A DNA stretch of 64,000 nt from Rebecca billardiae RCC1528 (GCA_965240325.2 OZ251239.1:1054001-1118000), one strand, 5' to 3'; positions 9,690 to 18,923 are shown, numbered from the stretch's first letter. Made by a program: numbers and translations. The notes: generated by a model not told the origin, from the letters alone.

Positions 9690-10571
9690 TCATGCGCCAC
9701 GCGCGCGCACCACCTGCTCCCACGCAGCCTTGGCGGCGGTGTGTTCGGGGGTGCCCACTGGGTGGTCGAGCACAAGGCCACACGACTGCATCAGGCTGTA
9801 CACCATGGTGGGGCCGACGAACTTAAAGCCGCGCTTCTTCAGCGCGGCGCTCAGCCGCTCAGCGACGGGCGTGACGGTGGGTAGATCGCGCGGGTCCGTC
9901 ACCGTCGTCACGACCGGCGCGTGGCCAACGTGTGACCACAGGAAATCATCCAGCGCGGATGCGCAGTGGCTGTTGGTAAGGCTCCACTCGGAGCGCAGGG
10001 CCTGCACCGCGCGCGCGTTGGAGATGACCGACTCGATCTTGCCGCGGTGGCGCACGATCGCGCCGGCGCCGGTCTTGCTGCTCGCGAGCAGGGCGTCCAC
10101 CTCCGCCGCACCCATCGCCGCGCACGCGTCGACATCGAATCGGTGAAAGGCCGCTCGATAGGCCTCGCGCTTTTTCAGTATGGTTGCCCAGGAGAGACCC
10201 GCCTGCGCGCCCTCGAGGCAGAGCTTCTCGAAGAGCGGGGTCTCGCCGAGCTTGGGGAAACCCCACTCCGTGCGCATGTACTGGCGATACTCTTCGTCCA
10301 CGCCACTCATGAGGCTGTCGAACCAGGCGCCGTCCGCGGCGGCGGCATCCGCCGCGCGCGGCGACGCGCCGTCCGCGGCGGCGGCATCCGCCGCGCGCGG
10401 CCGCTTGTTGGGCCTTGCGCCGGACTGTGGCTTGGGCGGAGGCGCCACCAACTTGACGGGCGCGCTGGCAGGCACGCCTCGCGCAGCTCGCGCACGCGTC
10501 GACGGTCGCATCTGCATCGCTCGTGTGCTCGCAAGGATTGCCAGGGTCAAGCGCACGGCCACGCCCACCAT
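9690..10571 (-). CDS. DNA-3-methyladenine glycosylase I (Tag-like)
   Basis: Tag excises 3-methyladenine from alkylated DNA (base excision repair, helix-hairpin-helix superfamily). The family core is clear: TEWGFPKLGETPLFEKLCLEG with the conserved Glu, AGLSWATILKKREAYRAAF, FLWSHVG, and KKRGFKFVGPTMVYSLMQS near the end. The zinc-snap ligands of bacterial Tag look mostly lost: the N-terminal Cys is absent, YHDNEWG is YMRTEWG, and the terminal H-x-x-x-C reads HPVGT. The N-terminus has a hydrophobic segment from ATG 10571, then KRPRAADAAAADG, encoded by a 39-bp tandem duplication. The start is the first ATG that leaves room for a leader; 293 aa. Confidence 0.88.
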   Translation of the reverse strand: MVGVAVRLTLAILASTRAMQMRPSTRARAARGVPASAPVKLVAPPPKPQSGARPNKRPRAADAAAADGASPRAADAAAADGAWFDSLMSGVDEEYRQYMRTEWGFPKLGETPLFEKLCLEGAQAGLSWATILKKREAYRAAFHRFDVDACAAMGAAEVDALLASSKTGAGAIVRHRGKIESVISNARAVQALRSEWSLTNSHCASALDDFLWSHVGHAPVVTTVTDPRDLPTVTPVAERLSAALKKRGFKFVGPTMVYSLMQSCGLVLDHPVGTPEHTAAKAAWEQVVRARGA

Positions 10572-10749
10572 GTGCGTGTTTGGTTCCCCCCGCTTCGCGG
10601 ACGGCTGCCCCGGGAAATCCCGGAATCCGGCCCGTCGTTGCTGCCGATGTTCCGAGCCGGACCAGGGCCGGGCGCGACCTTTGATCCACCGAGCCCTCAT
10701 TACGAGCGCCGGCCGAGGATCGAGGCGACGACGGCGCCGCGCTTGGCGG
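10572..10749. promoter_or_regulatory. Probable bidirectional promoter (178 bp)
   Basis: The start codons of the glycosylase (minus) and the S33 aminopeptidase (plus) are divergent and only 178 bp apart, so both promoters must lie here unless distant 5' exons exist. No TATA box is evident. Inference from geometry. Confidence 0.4.
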
Positions 10750-12216
10750 ATGCGCTGGGCGGTGCTCCTGGCCACGTCGCGCGCGCTCTCGGCAGCAGCC
10801 ATGACTGCGACGAGCAAAGTAGTCGAGCCGCGCGCGCTGCGCCACGTGGCCTCGGCGGAGGCGCCGCTGCCGTGCGGGCTGCTCGAGCGCGAGCACACGC
10901 TCACCTGCCCGCTCGACTGGACGGCGGCGGCCGGGAGCGGCAGCACGATCGACGTGTACGTGCGCGAGGTCTCGCTGGCGAAGAATGCGGGCAAGGAGCT
11001 CCCGCTCCTGCTCTACCTGCAGGGCGGCCCGGGCTTCGGCTCGCCGCGCCCGACCGCGCCGCCGACCGGCTGGATGAAGAAGGCGCTCGACGACTTTCGA
11101 GTCCTGCTGCTCGACCAGCGCGGCACGGGGCGCAGCACGCCGGTCACGCCGGAGGGCGTGCGCGCCCTCGGCCCGCCCGAGGCACAGGCTGCGTACCTCG
11201 CCTGCCTGCGCGCCGACTCCATCGTCCGCGACTGCGAGGCCGTGCGCGCCGCCGTCGGCGGCGCGAACGCAAAGCTCACCCTCCTCGGCCAATCTTTTGG
11301 CGGCTTCTGCATACTGACGTACCTCAGCCTGTACCCGGGCTCGCTCGAGCGCGCGCTCGTGACCTTCGGGCTCGCGCCCGTCGGCCAGCCCGCGCTCGAG
11401 GTGTACCGCCACACCTTCGAGCGCATGACCGAGCGCAACCGGCGCTTCTACCAGAAGTACCCGGGTGACGTTCGGAAGGTGCGCGCGGTGTTGCGCGCAC
11501 TCGCGGCCGAGCCCGCGCCGATGGCGGGCGGTGGCGTGCTCACGCCGCGGCGGTTTCTGCAGCTCGGGCTGCTGCTCGGCTCGGCGAGCGGCTTCGAGGC
11601 GCTGCACTACCTCCTCGAGGCCCCGTTCGAGGGCGGCCTCGCCGCGCCGGCCGACCCGGCGCGCCCACGCCTCTCAAAGCAGTTTGTGACGGCGTGCGAG
11701 CGGCAGCAGCCGTTCGAGGGCGCGCCCATCTTCTGGATCCTGCACGAGCTGATCTACGCGGACGGCGAGCACCAGCCGACGGCGTGGGCGGCGTCGCGCG
11801 CGCACGCCGAGCTCGCCGGCGGGCCCTTCGACTTTGCCGCCGTGCTTGGCAACGAGGACGAGGACGGCGCGCCCGCCTACTTCTCCGGCGAGATGGTGTA
11901 CCCGTGGATGGCCGAGGACTACGCCGAGCTGCGCGGGCTGGGCGAGGCGGCGGAGCTGCTCGCGAGCAAGCGGGACTGGCCGCGGCTGTACGACGAGTCG
12001 GTGCTGCGCGACACGAAGGTGCCCGTGGCCGCGCTCATCGCGTACGACGACATCTACGTAGAGCGCGCCTACTCTGAGCGCGTCGTGCGGCTGCTCGGCG
12101 AGCGCGCGAGCGTGTGGTGCACCAACGAGTTCGCGCATTCCGGGCTGCGCGACGACCCGAGCGTCTTCACCAAGCTGCTGGAGATGAGCAAGGGCGAGAG
12201 CGCCATCCCCGCCTGA
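10750..12216 (+). CDS. Proline iminopeptidase-like aminopeptidase (peptidase family S33)
   Basis: An alpha/beta hydrolase of 488 aa. The oxyanion motif GGPGFGS is at about residues 92-98, LDQRGTGRST at about 121-130, and the nucleophile elbow GQSFGG holds Ser182. The catalytic His lies in EFAHSGLRDDP near the C-terminus. The DQRGTGRS element is typical of prolyl aminopeptidases, which release N-terminal proline or other residues from peptides. The N-terminus MRWAVLLATSRALSAA could be a weak targeting signal; a second ATG at 10801 would start the mature part. Intronless. Substrate preference cannot be read from sequence. Confidence 0.87.
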   Translation: MRWAVLLATSRALSAAAMTATSKVVEPRALRHVASAEAPLPCGLLEREHTLTCPLDWTAAAGSGSTIDVYVREVSLAKNAGKELPLLLYLQGGPGFGSPRPTAPPTGWMKKALDDFRVLLLDQRGTGRSTPVTPEGVRALGPPEAQAAYLACLRADSIVRDCEAVRAAVGGANAKLTLLGQSFGGFCILTYLSLYPGSLERALVTFGLAPVGQPALEVYRHTFERMTERNRRFYQKYPGDVRKVRAVLRALAAEPAPMAGGGVLTPRRFLQLGLLLGSASGFEALHYLLEAPFEGGLAAPADPARPRLSKQFVTACERQQPFEGAPIFWILHELIYADGEHQPTAWAASRAHAELAGGPFDFAAVLGNEDEDGAPAYFSGEMVYPWMAEDYAELRGLGEAAELLASKRDWPRLYDESVLRDTKVPVAALIAYDDIYVERAYSERVVRLLGERASVWCTNEFAHSGLRDDPSVFTKLLEMSKGESAIPA

Positions 12217-12538
12217 GCGGCGCCTGTTGCCGCATGGCCGCACCGTGTGCGCGCCGCACGTGGCATCGTGGATGCCCTGAGCGGTACGCGCTGTGCTGGG
12301 ACGTGCTCTAAGACGTGTCCTCAGGCGCGCATGCGGCCTGCGGGCGCGTGCTCTGAGGCTGCGCGCGCGGCGCGCGGCCCGCGGGTGGTGCGGCAGCGGG
12401 CATGCTTTTTCAAAAATAAAATCGCCGGCGCGATGCCGATTTTCGCGACGATAGGCTTTTCGCCGCGGTGGAATTCGTCATCAAGGCAAAATACGTGGCG
12501 GCCCAGGGCGCCCGCGCCGCGCGCGTCCCAGCTCGCTG
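12217..12538. other. Intergenic (322 bp), short inverted AAAATCG element
   Basis: A low-GC patch near 12410-12465 contains CAAAAATAAAATCG and a nearby CGATTTTCGCG, which can pair imperfectly. This may be the 3' end of the peptidase transcript. No gene seen. Confidence 0.5.
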
Positions 12539-13897
12539 ATGAGCCGGCTCGCCATCGCAGCACTGCTGCTGTGGGCCGCATCGAGCGAGCGGGCGGTGGG
12601 CAGGGGAGACAGCCGCCTAGTGAGCGACCGCGCGCTGCAGCCCTTGTCCCTCCGCGGGGGCATCCTCGGCGGCAGGCAGCGCCGCGAGAGGCGAGAGCAG
12701 CGCGCGGCGGAGAAGGAGGCTGAGGCTGCGCTGGATGCCGCCGTCGCTGCAGCGACTCGAGCGGAGCTGACCGGCGCGGAGGCGGAGTCCGCGCCGGAAC
12801 CTAGCGTGGTCGACGAGCCGCCGACCACAGCGAGCGCCGTCGAGCCCGAGCCCGAACCCGAGCCCGCCGCCCCAGCGCCCGCAGGCGGCGAGGGCGGCGG
12901 CTCCGCCGTGGCAGCGGCGCTGCTTGGCGCCGCGATGTCTCAGTCGACGCCGCCGCCGGCAGCGGCGGCTGCGCCGAGCGGGGAGACGGCGGAGGACGAG
13001 GACGACGGCACGCCCCTCGGCGCCGCGCTCGCGCGCCTCCGCGCCTCCGCCGGCCCCGCGTACGGCATGGCGCTGGACACACTCGTGACTGTCGTCTCAA
13101 ACGTGCGCGCGCATCCGGACGAGCGCAAGTTCCGCCGGTTGCGGCTGAACAACGCGCTGATCAAGACGCGGCTGCGCGCGCTGGACGGCGGCGCCGAGTG
13201 CCTCTTCGCCCTCGGCTTCCGCCAGGAGGGCGAGGTCGGCGACGCCGCCGCGTACGTGCTCGACGACGTCGACGAGCCCGCGCTCGCGGCCGCGGCCGAG
13301 CGGCTCGTCAGCGTACGGAGCAAGGCGGTGGTGTCGGAGCAGGCGGCCAAGTCGGCCGCGGCGGGCCTGCTCGACCGCGCGCCGGAGGCGGTGAAGGAGG
13401 CGCTCGCCGCCGACGCCGAGCTGCGCTCGGCGGCCTCCGCCATGGTCGCGCACCCGCTCTTCTCCCACCTGATGGGCGACGCGGGCTTTGCCGAGCGCGC
13501 CACCTTTGCCGCCAACGACCCGCGCGGCCTGCGTGCGCTCGTCGAGGCCTTCAGCACGGGCCGGATCGAGCCGGTGAGCTCGCGCGAGGCGTGGTTCGAC
13601 CTGCTGCTCGACAACAAGTGCGTCGTCGCCCTCTTCTCCGCGAAGTGGTGCGGGCCGTGCAAGCTGCTCCGGCCCATCGTCGCGCACCTCTCGCAGGTGC
13701 CCTCGCTCTCAAAGCTCAAGTTTGTGCACGTCGATGGCGACGAGCTGCCCGTGGTCGCGCAGGAGGCGCACGTGAGCGCGTACCCGACCGTGAAGCTCTT
13801 CGTCGACTGCCGCGAGCAGGAGACCGTCGTCGGCGGCGACGTGCAGAAGCTCGTGCGCGTGCTCGAAGCGGCGGCGAGCTCGGCCTACAGCCGCTGA
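12539..13897 (+). CDS. PUB domain - thioredoxin fusion protein with secretory/plastid leader
   Basis: 452 aa. Residues 1-45 form a hydrophobic leader MSRLAIAALLLWAASS followed by LQPLSLRGG. Next come a charged helix (about 45-75) and a Glu/Pro/Ala-rich linker. A PUB/PUG domain follows at about 175-260 (DERKFRRLRLNNALIKTRL, ALFALGF-like CLFALGFRQEG), a fold that in other proteins binds p97/VCP or similar C-termini. A C-terminal thioredoxin domain has the redox active site WCGPCK at 370-375 and the cis-Pro segment VSAYPTVKLF. The active site is intact, so disulfide reductase activity is expected. The PUB-thioredoxin pairing plus leader suggests redox handling of a protein-quality-control partner in an organelle; that is inference. 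Confidence 0.85.
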   Translation: MSRLAIAALLLWAASSERAVGRGDSRLVSDRALQPLSLRGGILGGRQRRERREQRAAEKEAEAALDAAVAAATRAELTGAEAESAPEPSVVDEPPTTASAVEPEPEPEPAAPAPAGGEGGGSAVAAALLGAAMSQSTPPPAAAAAPSGETAEDEDDGTPLGAALARLRASAGPAYGMALDTLVTVVSNVRAHPDERKFRRLRLNNALIKTRLRALDGGAECLFALGFRQEGEVGDAAAYVLDDVDEPALAAAAERLVSVRSKAVVSEQAAKSAAAGLLDRAPEAVKEALAADAELRSAASAMVAHPLFSHLMGDAGFAERATFAANDPRGLRALVEAFSTGRIEPVSSREAWFDLLLDNKCVVALFSAKWCGPCKLLRPIVAHLSQVPSLSKLKFVHVDGDELPVVAQEAHVSAYPTVKLFVDCREQETVVGGDVQKLVRVLEAAASSAYSR

Positions 13898-14338
13898 GCC
13901 TGACTGATGAGTCGATGTCCGGGCGATTCGCACAGTATACGTCAGCCACAGCTCAGTGTCTCACTGGACCATGGTCCATGCGCGCATCACGTACTGACGA
14001 CATCGTCAGGCCATATATAGCTAGTTATCGTGCGCGCGCTGATGATTATTAATGTATACGACTGACTTATGGGCGACTTGTGTCTTGTGATCGGTCCCGC
14101 GCGTGTTGTCGCGCCGCGCCCGCTCGCCGCTGCCCGCGCCAGGCCGCGGAATATACGGCGGCGGAACCGGCGGTCCGGCCTCCGGGACCGGGACTGGGTC
14201 ACGTACTACGTATAGTTCCGATGAACTGAATAGTGAATTGACGGATGCGGTCGTCCGATGATGCGGCCTGATATGCGGCACCCCAGGCGCGGCCCGTCCA
14301 GGCGACAAGCTGCGCGCGATCACGCGCATCGGCGCGAG
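13898..14338. other. Intergenic (441 bp) between convergent genes
   Basis: Contains a perfect 14-bp palindrome TGGACCATGGTCCA at 13965-13978 and lower GC around 14025-14070. No reading frame of note. Confidence 0.5.
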
Positions 14339-15619
14339 CTAGAGCATCCGCACGCCCTTGCGCTGGAGCGAGCTGGCCAGCACGGGCAGGCTCGCGAGCT
14401 TGAGCACGGTCCCCGCCGCGGCGAGCGCAGCGAGGATGCCCAGCCCCGCGTGCGACTGCGCCGTGCGCCACTCGGACGGCTGTGCGAGCGCGAAGACAGT
14501 CACGCCCACCTCGACCACGCTGAGCCAGAGCGCGGAGAAGACGACGGTGGTGACGCGCTCGCCCTCCGTCGCGACGGGCACGATCGACGTGAAGAGCGCG
14601 GCGAAGAGGGCGATGCACCCGCCCTCGCGCGGCTCGCCTGGCTCGCGCGCGCGGCGCGTGACTATGCGCACGGCGGTGACACCGATCACCGTCATCATCA
14701 CCACGGGCACGAGCAGGTCGCCGAAGGCGCGGGAGCAGAGCGCGACGGCGAGGGCGCGCGAGAGCATGCCGCCGAACACGTGCGAGAAGCTCGCGGTCGC
14801 GTCGAGCGTGCTCGTCGGCGCCGCCTCGCCGAGCAGCTCGGCGCGCGCCACCTCAGGTCCCATTCGAACCAGCCGCTCGCCGAGCGTGCTCGAGATGGAG
14901 AGGAGGGAGCACGCGAGCGAGGTGAGGCTGAGCCACGGGGCGCGCACGGCGGCGGTGGAGAGCAGCATGTACAGCTGCACGTACGTCTGCGGGCACGCCT
15001 CGAGCAGCGCCTCCGTCGCGCGCGGCGCCTCCACGTCGCTGCGCTTGAGCGCGCCTTGCCGCCGCAGCGCCAGATATGGCCCTCTGAGCTGAAGCACGCT
15101 CGAGAGGATGTACGCCGGCTCGCGGTAGTCCGCGTCGGTGGCGGCAAGCACGACGTCCCAGAGGGTGGCGTTCGCCACGATCAGTAAGCTCACCAGGCCC
15201 ACGCTCACGCGGCCGGCGTGCATCCACACGAGCGCGAGCGCGATGTCTGACCACGCATCCAGCGTCGGCAGCGCGGCGCACACGTACAGCCAGCCTCGCC
15301 GCGGCCACTGCAGGTGGCTGCGCCAGAGGTAGATGGCCACGGCGATGGCGGCGATGGCGGCCGCCGCAATCGCCACGCTCGCCGGCAGGTTCGGTTCCAT
15401 CGGCGCACCGGGCTCGGGGAGAGGGAGCGTGGACGCGCTGCTGCGATTGCTCTCGACAAAGTCGCCGGTGACGGGCTGCTGCAGCGTGCTGTTCGAGGCG
15501 TTGGATTGCCCCGCGTCGGTGCCATTGATCGCGAGGTCTGCGGGCGCGATTCCGGCGCACACCCCGTGCAGAAGGAGCGCGGCGAGCGCTGCCGGCCGCG
15601 CCATCAGCCGCCGCGCCAT
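14339..15619 (-). CDS. Multi-pass membrane protein resembling the XK-related family
   Basis: 426 aa. An N-terminal signal-like segment (AALAALLLHGVCAG) is followed by a Ser/Asn-rich, potentially glycosylated stretch (several N-x-S/T). About eight hydrophobic segments come after. The most informative motif is EALLEACPQTYVQLYMLLS, which matches the E-x-x-P-Q-x-x-x-Q-x-Y signature of XK/XKR proteins, some of which are phospholipid scramblases. Family assignment rests on that motif and topology, so function is tentative. The start at 15619 opens the signal segment; a second Met six residues in is equally possible. Confidence 0.55.
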   Translation of the reverse strand: MARRLMARPAALAALLLHGVCAGIAPADLAINGTDAGQSNASNSTLQQPVTGDFVESNRSSASTLPLPEPGAPMEPNLPASVAIAAAAIAAIAVAIYLWRSHLQWPRRGWLYVCAALPTLDAWSDIALALVWMHAGRVSVGLVSLLIVANATLWDVVLAATDADYREPAYILSSVLQLRGPYLALRRQGALKRSDVEAPRATEALLEACPQTYVQLYMLLSTAAVRAPWLSLTSLACSLLSISSTLGERLVRMGPEVARAELLGEAAPTSTLDATASFSHVFGGMLSRALAVALCSRAFGDLLVPVVMMTVIGVTAVRIVTRRAREPGEPREGGCIALFAALFTSIVPVATEGERVTTVVFSALWLSVVEVGVTVFALAQPSEWRTAQSHAGLGILAALAAAGTVLKLASLPVLASSLQRKGVRML

Positions 15620-15822
15620 TGGTGGAAGTTGGACGGCACGACTCAGCAAGGAAACTGCCCACGCAGCGGCTCCCGCGTGCTTCGTTCGAAGCGCGCGAAT
15701 CAGCGGCGGGCAAAGCGGCGCGCCCTTTTTTAACATGATATTCACGACGCAATATAATTGCCAATTTGCTGAATACAAGTTTGCATGCGCGCACCGCGCG
15801 CGCGGGCGCCGCAGAGTCTGGC

Positions 15823-17370
15823 TCAGTGCAGATCGTTGGCCGACACGGGCGGGGCATCGTGGAAGGGCTGCTCCCCGGGCGCGTCCGTCGCCCGCCGCTC
15901 GGCCAGCCGCTCGGCCGCCTGCTGCCGCTGGATCTGCTCGAGCGCGAGCCCCGTGAACCGGTTGACGTACGGCGGCAGGTTGGTGCAGAACGCCCAGTTG
16001 AACGTGACGTATGGGAGCAGCACGGCGGTGCAGAACGTGCAGACCACCACCACCACGCGCCACTGCCCGTGCTCGTCCTTGAAGTGGTGCTCGTCCTTCA
16101 CCCACTGACGAAACTGCGGGTTGAGGAAGAAGACGGCCGTCCAGAAGATGCAGCGCCACATGAGCGCCTGCAGGAGCCGCACAAAATACACGCCGCCGTG
16201 GTTGGGGGTCACGGTGTGCCCGTCGTCCGCGCTGCCGTAGATCCGCGCGTCCGCCGCCACGCGGATCGCCGCCTGCCGCCGGTCGTACGCGACCACCCAC
16301 ATCGCGCCGAGCGCCAGCAGCGTCGCGCTCTCGAAGAAGGCGTCAACTGCCATGTCCTCCGCCCCCAGGTAGAGGCACGCCGCCTCGAGCAGCGCGACGC
16401 CGATCACCGTTAGCCAGGTCTGCCACTTGAAGTCGACGAGCTCCTCCAGCTGCGTGGAGAGGCAGATCGCGAGGTAATCCGCGAACGGGAAGCGCTCGTC
16501 CAGCGGCTGCTGCCCCGCGAGCGAGTGTGCGGACGGGTCCGCGTCCGCGCGCGAGCAGCAGCCTGGGCTCATCAGGTCTGCGACGGGGCGGCGCGAGAGC
16601 TGCAGCGCGTTGACCCAGTGGATGAAGTACCACTTGACGTTGTCGAAGCGGCGCGGGTCCGAAAGCGGCAGCTGCAGCCGCTGCCACCGGCTCACCTCCC
16701 CCTTCGCGTTCGGCTCCCGCTCCCAGCGCGTGTGCCGCTCGCACGCCGTGCGCACGTACGCAATATAGATCGCCATCAGAAAGAAGTAGAGGAGCATCGA
16801 GATGAAGATCTGCATGTGCACGTCCTCCACCACGTGCAGGAGCGCGTACCCGTCCGGCGGGTAGTGGAACGGCTTCCGGCGCAAGCGCGAGCCATCGTCG
16901 CCCTCGGACATGACGCAGGCTGGCGCCGCCGCCGCGAGCTGCCTGCCTGCCCAGCTGAGCAGCAGCCGGTGGTGGAGCGCCGCGCCGGCGCCAGGAGGCG
17001 CACTGGGCGGCGGCGGCGCCGCAGACGAGGAGGCGAGCTCGGAGTACTCGACGTGTGCGCACGGCTCCGGGCCGTCCGGCAGCCAGCTGACGATGGCGCT
17101 GAAGCCGCCGCTGCGATTGATCACCCAGACGCAGAACGCGACGAAGCCAAGCACCATGAGCTCCATCGACATGCGGTTGAACAGCCGGCCGAAGAAGGTG
17201 GAGATGTCGGTAGGCAGCGGTTCGCCGTGGTGCGACCGGAAGAGCCGGCCCCGGAGCCAGTGCATGATCGTGTCGAAGGCGAGCGCGACGGAGCAGATCA
17301 CCGCCGCGACGATGCTCTGGAAGAAGCGGTACTCCTCGTACGTCGAGCTCCAGTCCCCCTCCTTGCCCAT
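15823..17370 (-). CDS. MLO-family-like multi-pass membrane protein (start uncertain)
   Basis: 515 aa from ATG 17370. The order of elements parallels plant MLO proteins. A first membrane helix SIVAAVICSVALAFDTIMHWL is followed by MSMELMVLGFVAF (plant ELMLLGFISL). A luminal segment with Cys comes next, then HMQIFISMLLYFFLMAIYIAY leading to a basic ERHTRWEREP stretch (plant RRWKxWE). FADYLAICLSTQLEELVDFKWQTWL follows (plant VDYLTLRHGF...F), then three further helices and a cytosolic tail. MLO proteins are membrane channels with a calmodulin-binding tail. No calmodulin site is obvious here. The frame is open upstream of 17370 through a signal-like stretch without an ATG, so a 5' exon may be missing. 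Confidence 0.5.
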   Translation of the reverse strand: MGKEGDWSSTYEEYRFFQSIVAAVICSVALAFDTIMHWLRGRLFRSHHGEPLPTDISTFFGRLFNRMSMELMVLGFVAFCVWVINRSGGFSAIVSWLPDGPEPCAHVEYSELASSSAAPPPPSAPPGAGAALHHRLLLSWAGRQLAAAAPACVMSEGDDGSRLRRKPFHYPPDGYALLHVVEDVHMQIFISMLLYFFLMAIYIAYVRTACERHTRWEREPNAKGEVSRWQRLQLPLSDPRRFDNVKWYFIHWVNALQLSRRPVADLMSPGCCSRADADPSAHSLAGQQPLDERFPFADYLAICLSTQLEELVDFKWQTWLTVIGVALLEAACLYLGAEDMAVDAFFESATLLALGAMWVVAYDRRQAAIRVAADARIYGSADDGHTVTPNHGGVYFVRLLQALMWRCIFWTAVFFLNPQFRQWVKDEHHFKDEHGQWRVVVVVCTFCTAVLLPYVTFNWAFCTNLPPYVNRFTGLALEQIQRQQAAERLAERRATDAPGEQPFHDAPPVSANDLH

Positions 17371-17671
17371 CTTGGCGTGCGTCGCGCCGACGACGCAGGT
17401 CGCGCAGTCGCGCAGCCGCAAAAGCGAGTCGCGGTCACTCGCGGTGAGCCGAGATACCACACGCCCGGCCGGGGGCCGCGGAGGCGGCTGCGGCGGTGGG
17501 CACTCTTCAGTCAGCCCGACGATGACCGCCGACGCAGTTGTAGAAGAGACTAAAAAAGACAGTACTGTAAGAGTAGCAGTACCCCCATAAGTTAGATCAT
17601 AGATGTCTGCGACTGTTGACGTTACAGTATGGTCACTGAAGGCGGCGAGGCGGACGAGCCGACTGGCGCAA
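17371..17671. other. Spacer 5' of the MLO-like gene, unusual low-GC patch
   Basis: Between 17540 and 17640 the composition drops sharply. On the minus strand a 12-codon frame beginning MGVLLLLQ ends in TAG, and pyrimidine-rich CTCTTACAG and TTTTTTAG could serve as splice acceptors for the MLO-like gene. The downstream part (to 17371) is an in-frame extension of that gene without a Met. Confidence 0.4.
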
Positions 17672-18763
17672 TCAGCTGCCCGCGTGGAAGTCCGCGAGGA
17701 TGCGCGCCGCCTCGTCCGGCCGCTCGAGGTGCGGCACGTGCCCGCAGTTGTCCAGCAGCTCGAGGCGCGCGCCGCCGAGCAGCTCTGACACGCGCGGCGC
17801 CGTCTCGTCTGGGGGCACGATGCCGTCGTCCTTGCCCCACATGAGCAGCACCTCGCGGCGGCGCGCCGCGTCGGCGGCCTCGGCGCGCGTGAGCAGCGGC
17901 AGCTGCGACGAGATCGCGATCCCGCCGGACAGCATGTACTCCACGTTCCCATCCAGCCAGCGCGGCAGCTCCACCGGCAGTCGGCCCACCTCCAGCGCGT
18001 CGGTTGTGGCGAACAGCTCCGCGTCTGAGTAGGACATCTTGTTCGCGATCGAGCGGAGCCAGCGGCTGCCGAGGACGCGCACGCCGGCGGAGGCGAGCGG
18101 GCGGGGCAACGAGGACATCGCGCCCGTCCCGTCCACGAGCACCTGCGGGTCGAGCAGCGCGAGGCGCTCGACGGCGTCTGGCGCGTCGAGAGTGAGACCG
18201 GCGGCAAACGCGGCGCCGAGCGACGTGCCGACGAGCGTGACGGGCGCGTCGACGGCCTGGCGCCAGAACTCGTAGAGGTGGCGGCGCTTCGCCTCGGACG
18301 AGAAGTCGCGCACGCGGTCGCGCGACGTGAAGCCCCAGCCCAGAATATCGACGGCGATGACGTCGTGGCCGAGTGCCTCCAGCTCCGGGACGAGCCGCCG
18401 CCACTCGAGGGAGGAGGAGTCGAAGCCGTGGAGGAGGAGGATGGGCGGCGCGTCGGAGGGGCGGGCGGACGCGTCCGTGCGGTAGTACACCGTGCGCACC
18501 GGGCCGTCCGCGATCGCGCCGTCGAGCCGCACGTCGAACGTGCGCAGCTTGCGCGCCATGTCGCGCGCGCGCTGCTCCTCGATCGACTCGATGGCGGGCG
18601 GCATCCACTCGGGCCACGCGCCGGAGACGGCGGCGCTGGCGACCGGGGCGCATCGCGCGGGTACGCGTGTCCGCAGCGGCCCCGGCGTCGCGCCGTGCGC
18701 GACGGCCGTGATGAGCGCGAGCAGCAGCATGGCACGCGCGCACATCAAGTCCGCGCGCTGCAT
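17672..18763 (-). CDS. Alpha/beta hydrolase with cleavable leader
   Basis: 363 aa. The leader MCARAMLLLALITAVAHG is followed by a transit-like Arg/Ala stretch. Catalytic features are intact: LLLHGFDSSS oxyanion loop at about 109-118, nucleophile elbow GTSLGA (Ser181), acid in MWGKDDGIVP, and His in DNCGHVPHLERPD. The overall pattern is that of plastid-type esterase/epoxide-hydrolase-like hydrolases, but the substrate cannot be told. Three in-frame ATGs (18763, 18745, 18730) precede the leader; all keep the hydrophobic core. It is divergent from KATNIP with 160 bp between starts. Confidence 0.82.
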   Translation of the reverse strand: MQRADLMCARAMLLLALITAVAHGATPGPLRTRVPARCAPVASAAVSGAWPEWMPPAIESIEEQRARDMARKLRTFDVRLDGAIADGPVRTVYYRTDASARPSDAPPILLLHGFDSSSLEWRRLVPELEALGHDVIAVDILGWGFTSRDRVRDFSSEAKRRHLYEFWRQAVDAPVTLVGTSLGAAFAAGLTLDAPDAVERLALLDPQVLVDGTGAMSSLPRPLASAGVRVLGSRWLRSIANKMSYSDAELFATTDALEVGRLPVELPRWLDGNVEYMLSGGIAISSQLPLLTRAEAADAARRREVLLMWGKDDGIVPPDETAPRVSELLGGARLELLDNCGHVPHLERPDEAARILADFHAGS

Positions 18764-18923
18764 CGTGAGTGCGCTTCGAGCGGATGCAAGGCCAAGGACG
18801 CGTGGTCCGGATCAAGGTCAAAGATGTCGAACGACCCGGACGCTTGCTTTCAACTGCCGCCGTGCGCGCGCTGCACGCCACCCACCGGCTGTGCGGGGAA
18901 GACGACGGGAGGGAGCTTGCTCG
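18764..18923. promoter_or_regulatory. Probable bidirectional promoter (160 bp)
   Basis: Divergent start codons of the hydrolase and KATNIP genes bound this interval. No TATA box seen. Inferred from spacing only. Confidence 0.35.

Noticed and set aside
11458-12077. Frames opposite and alongside the S33 peptidase as extra genes
   Set aside because: Overlap a fully convincing enzyme and show only shadow composition.
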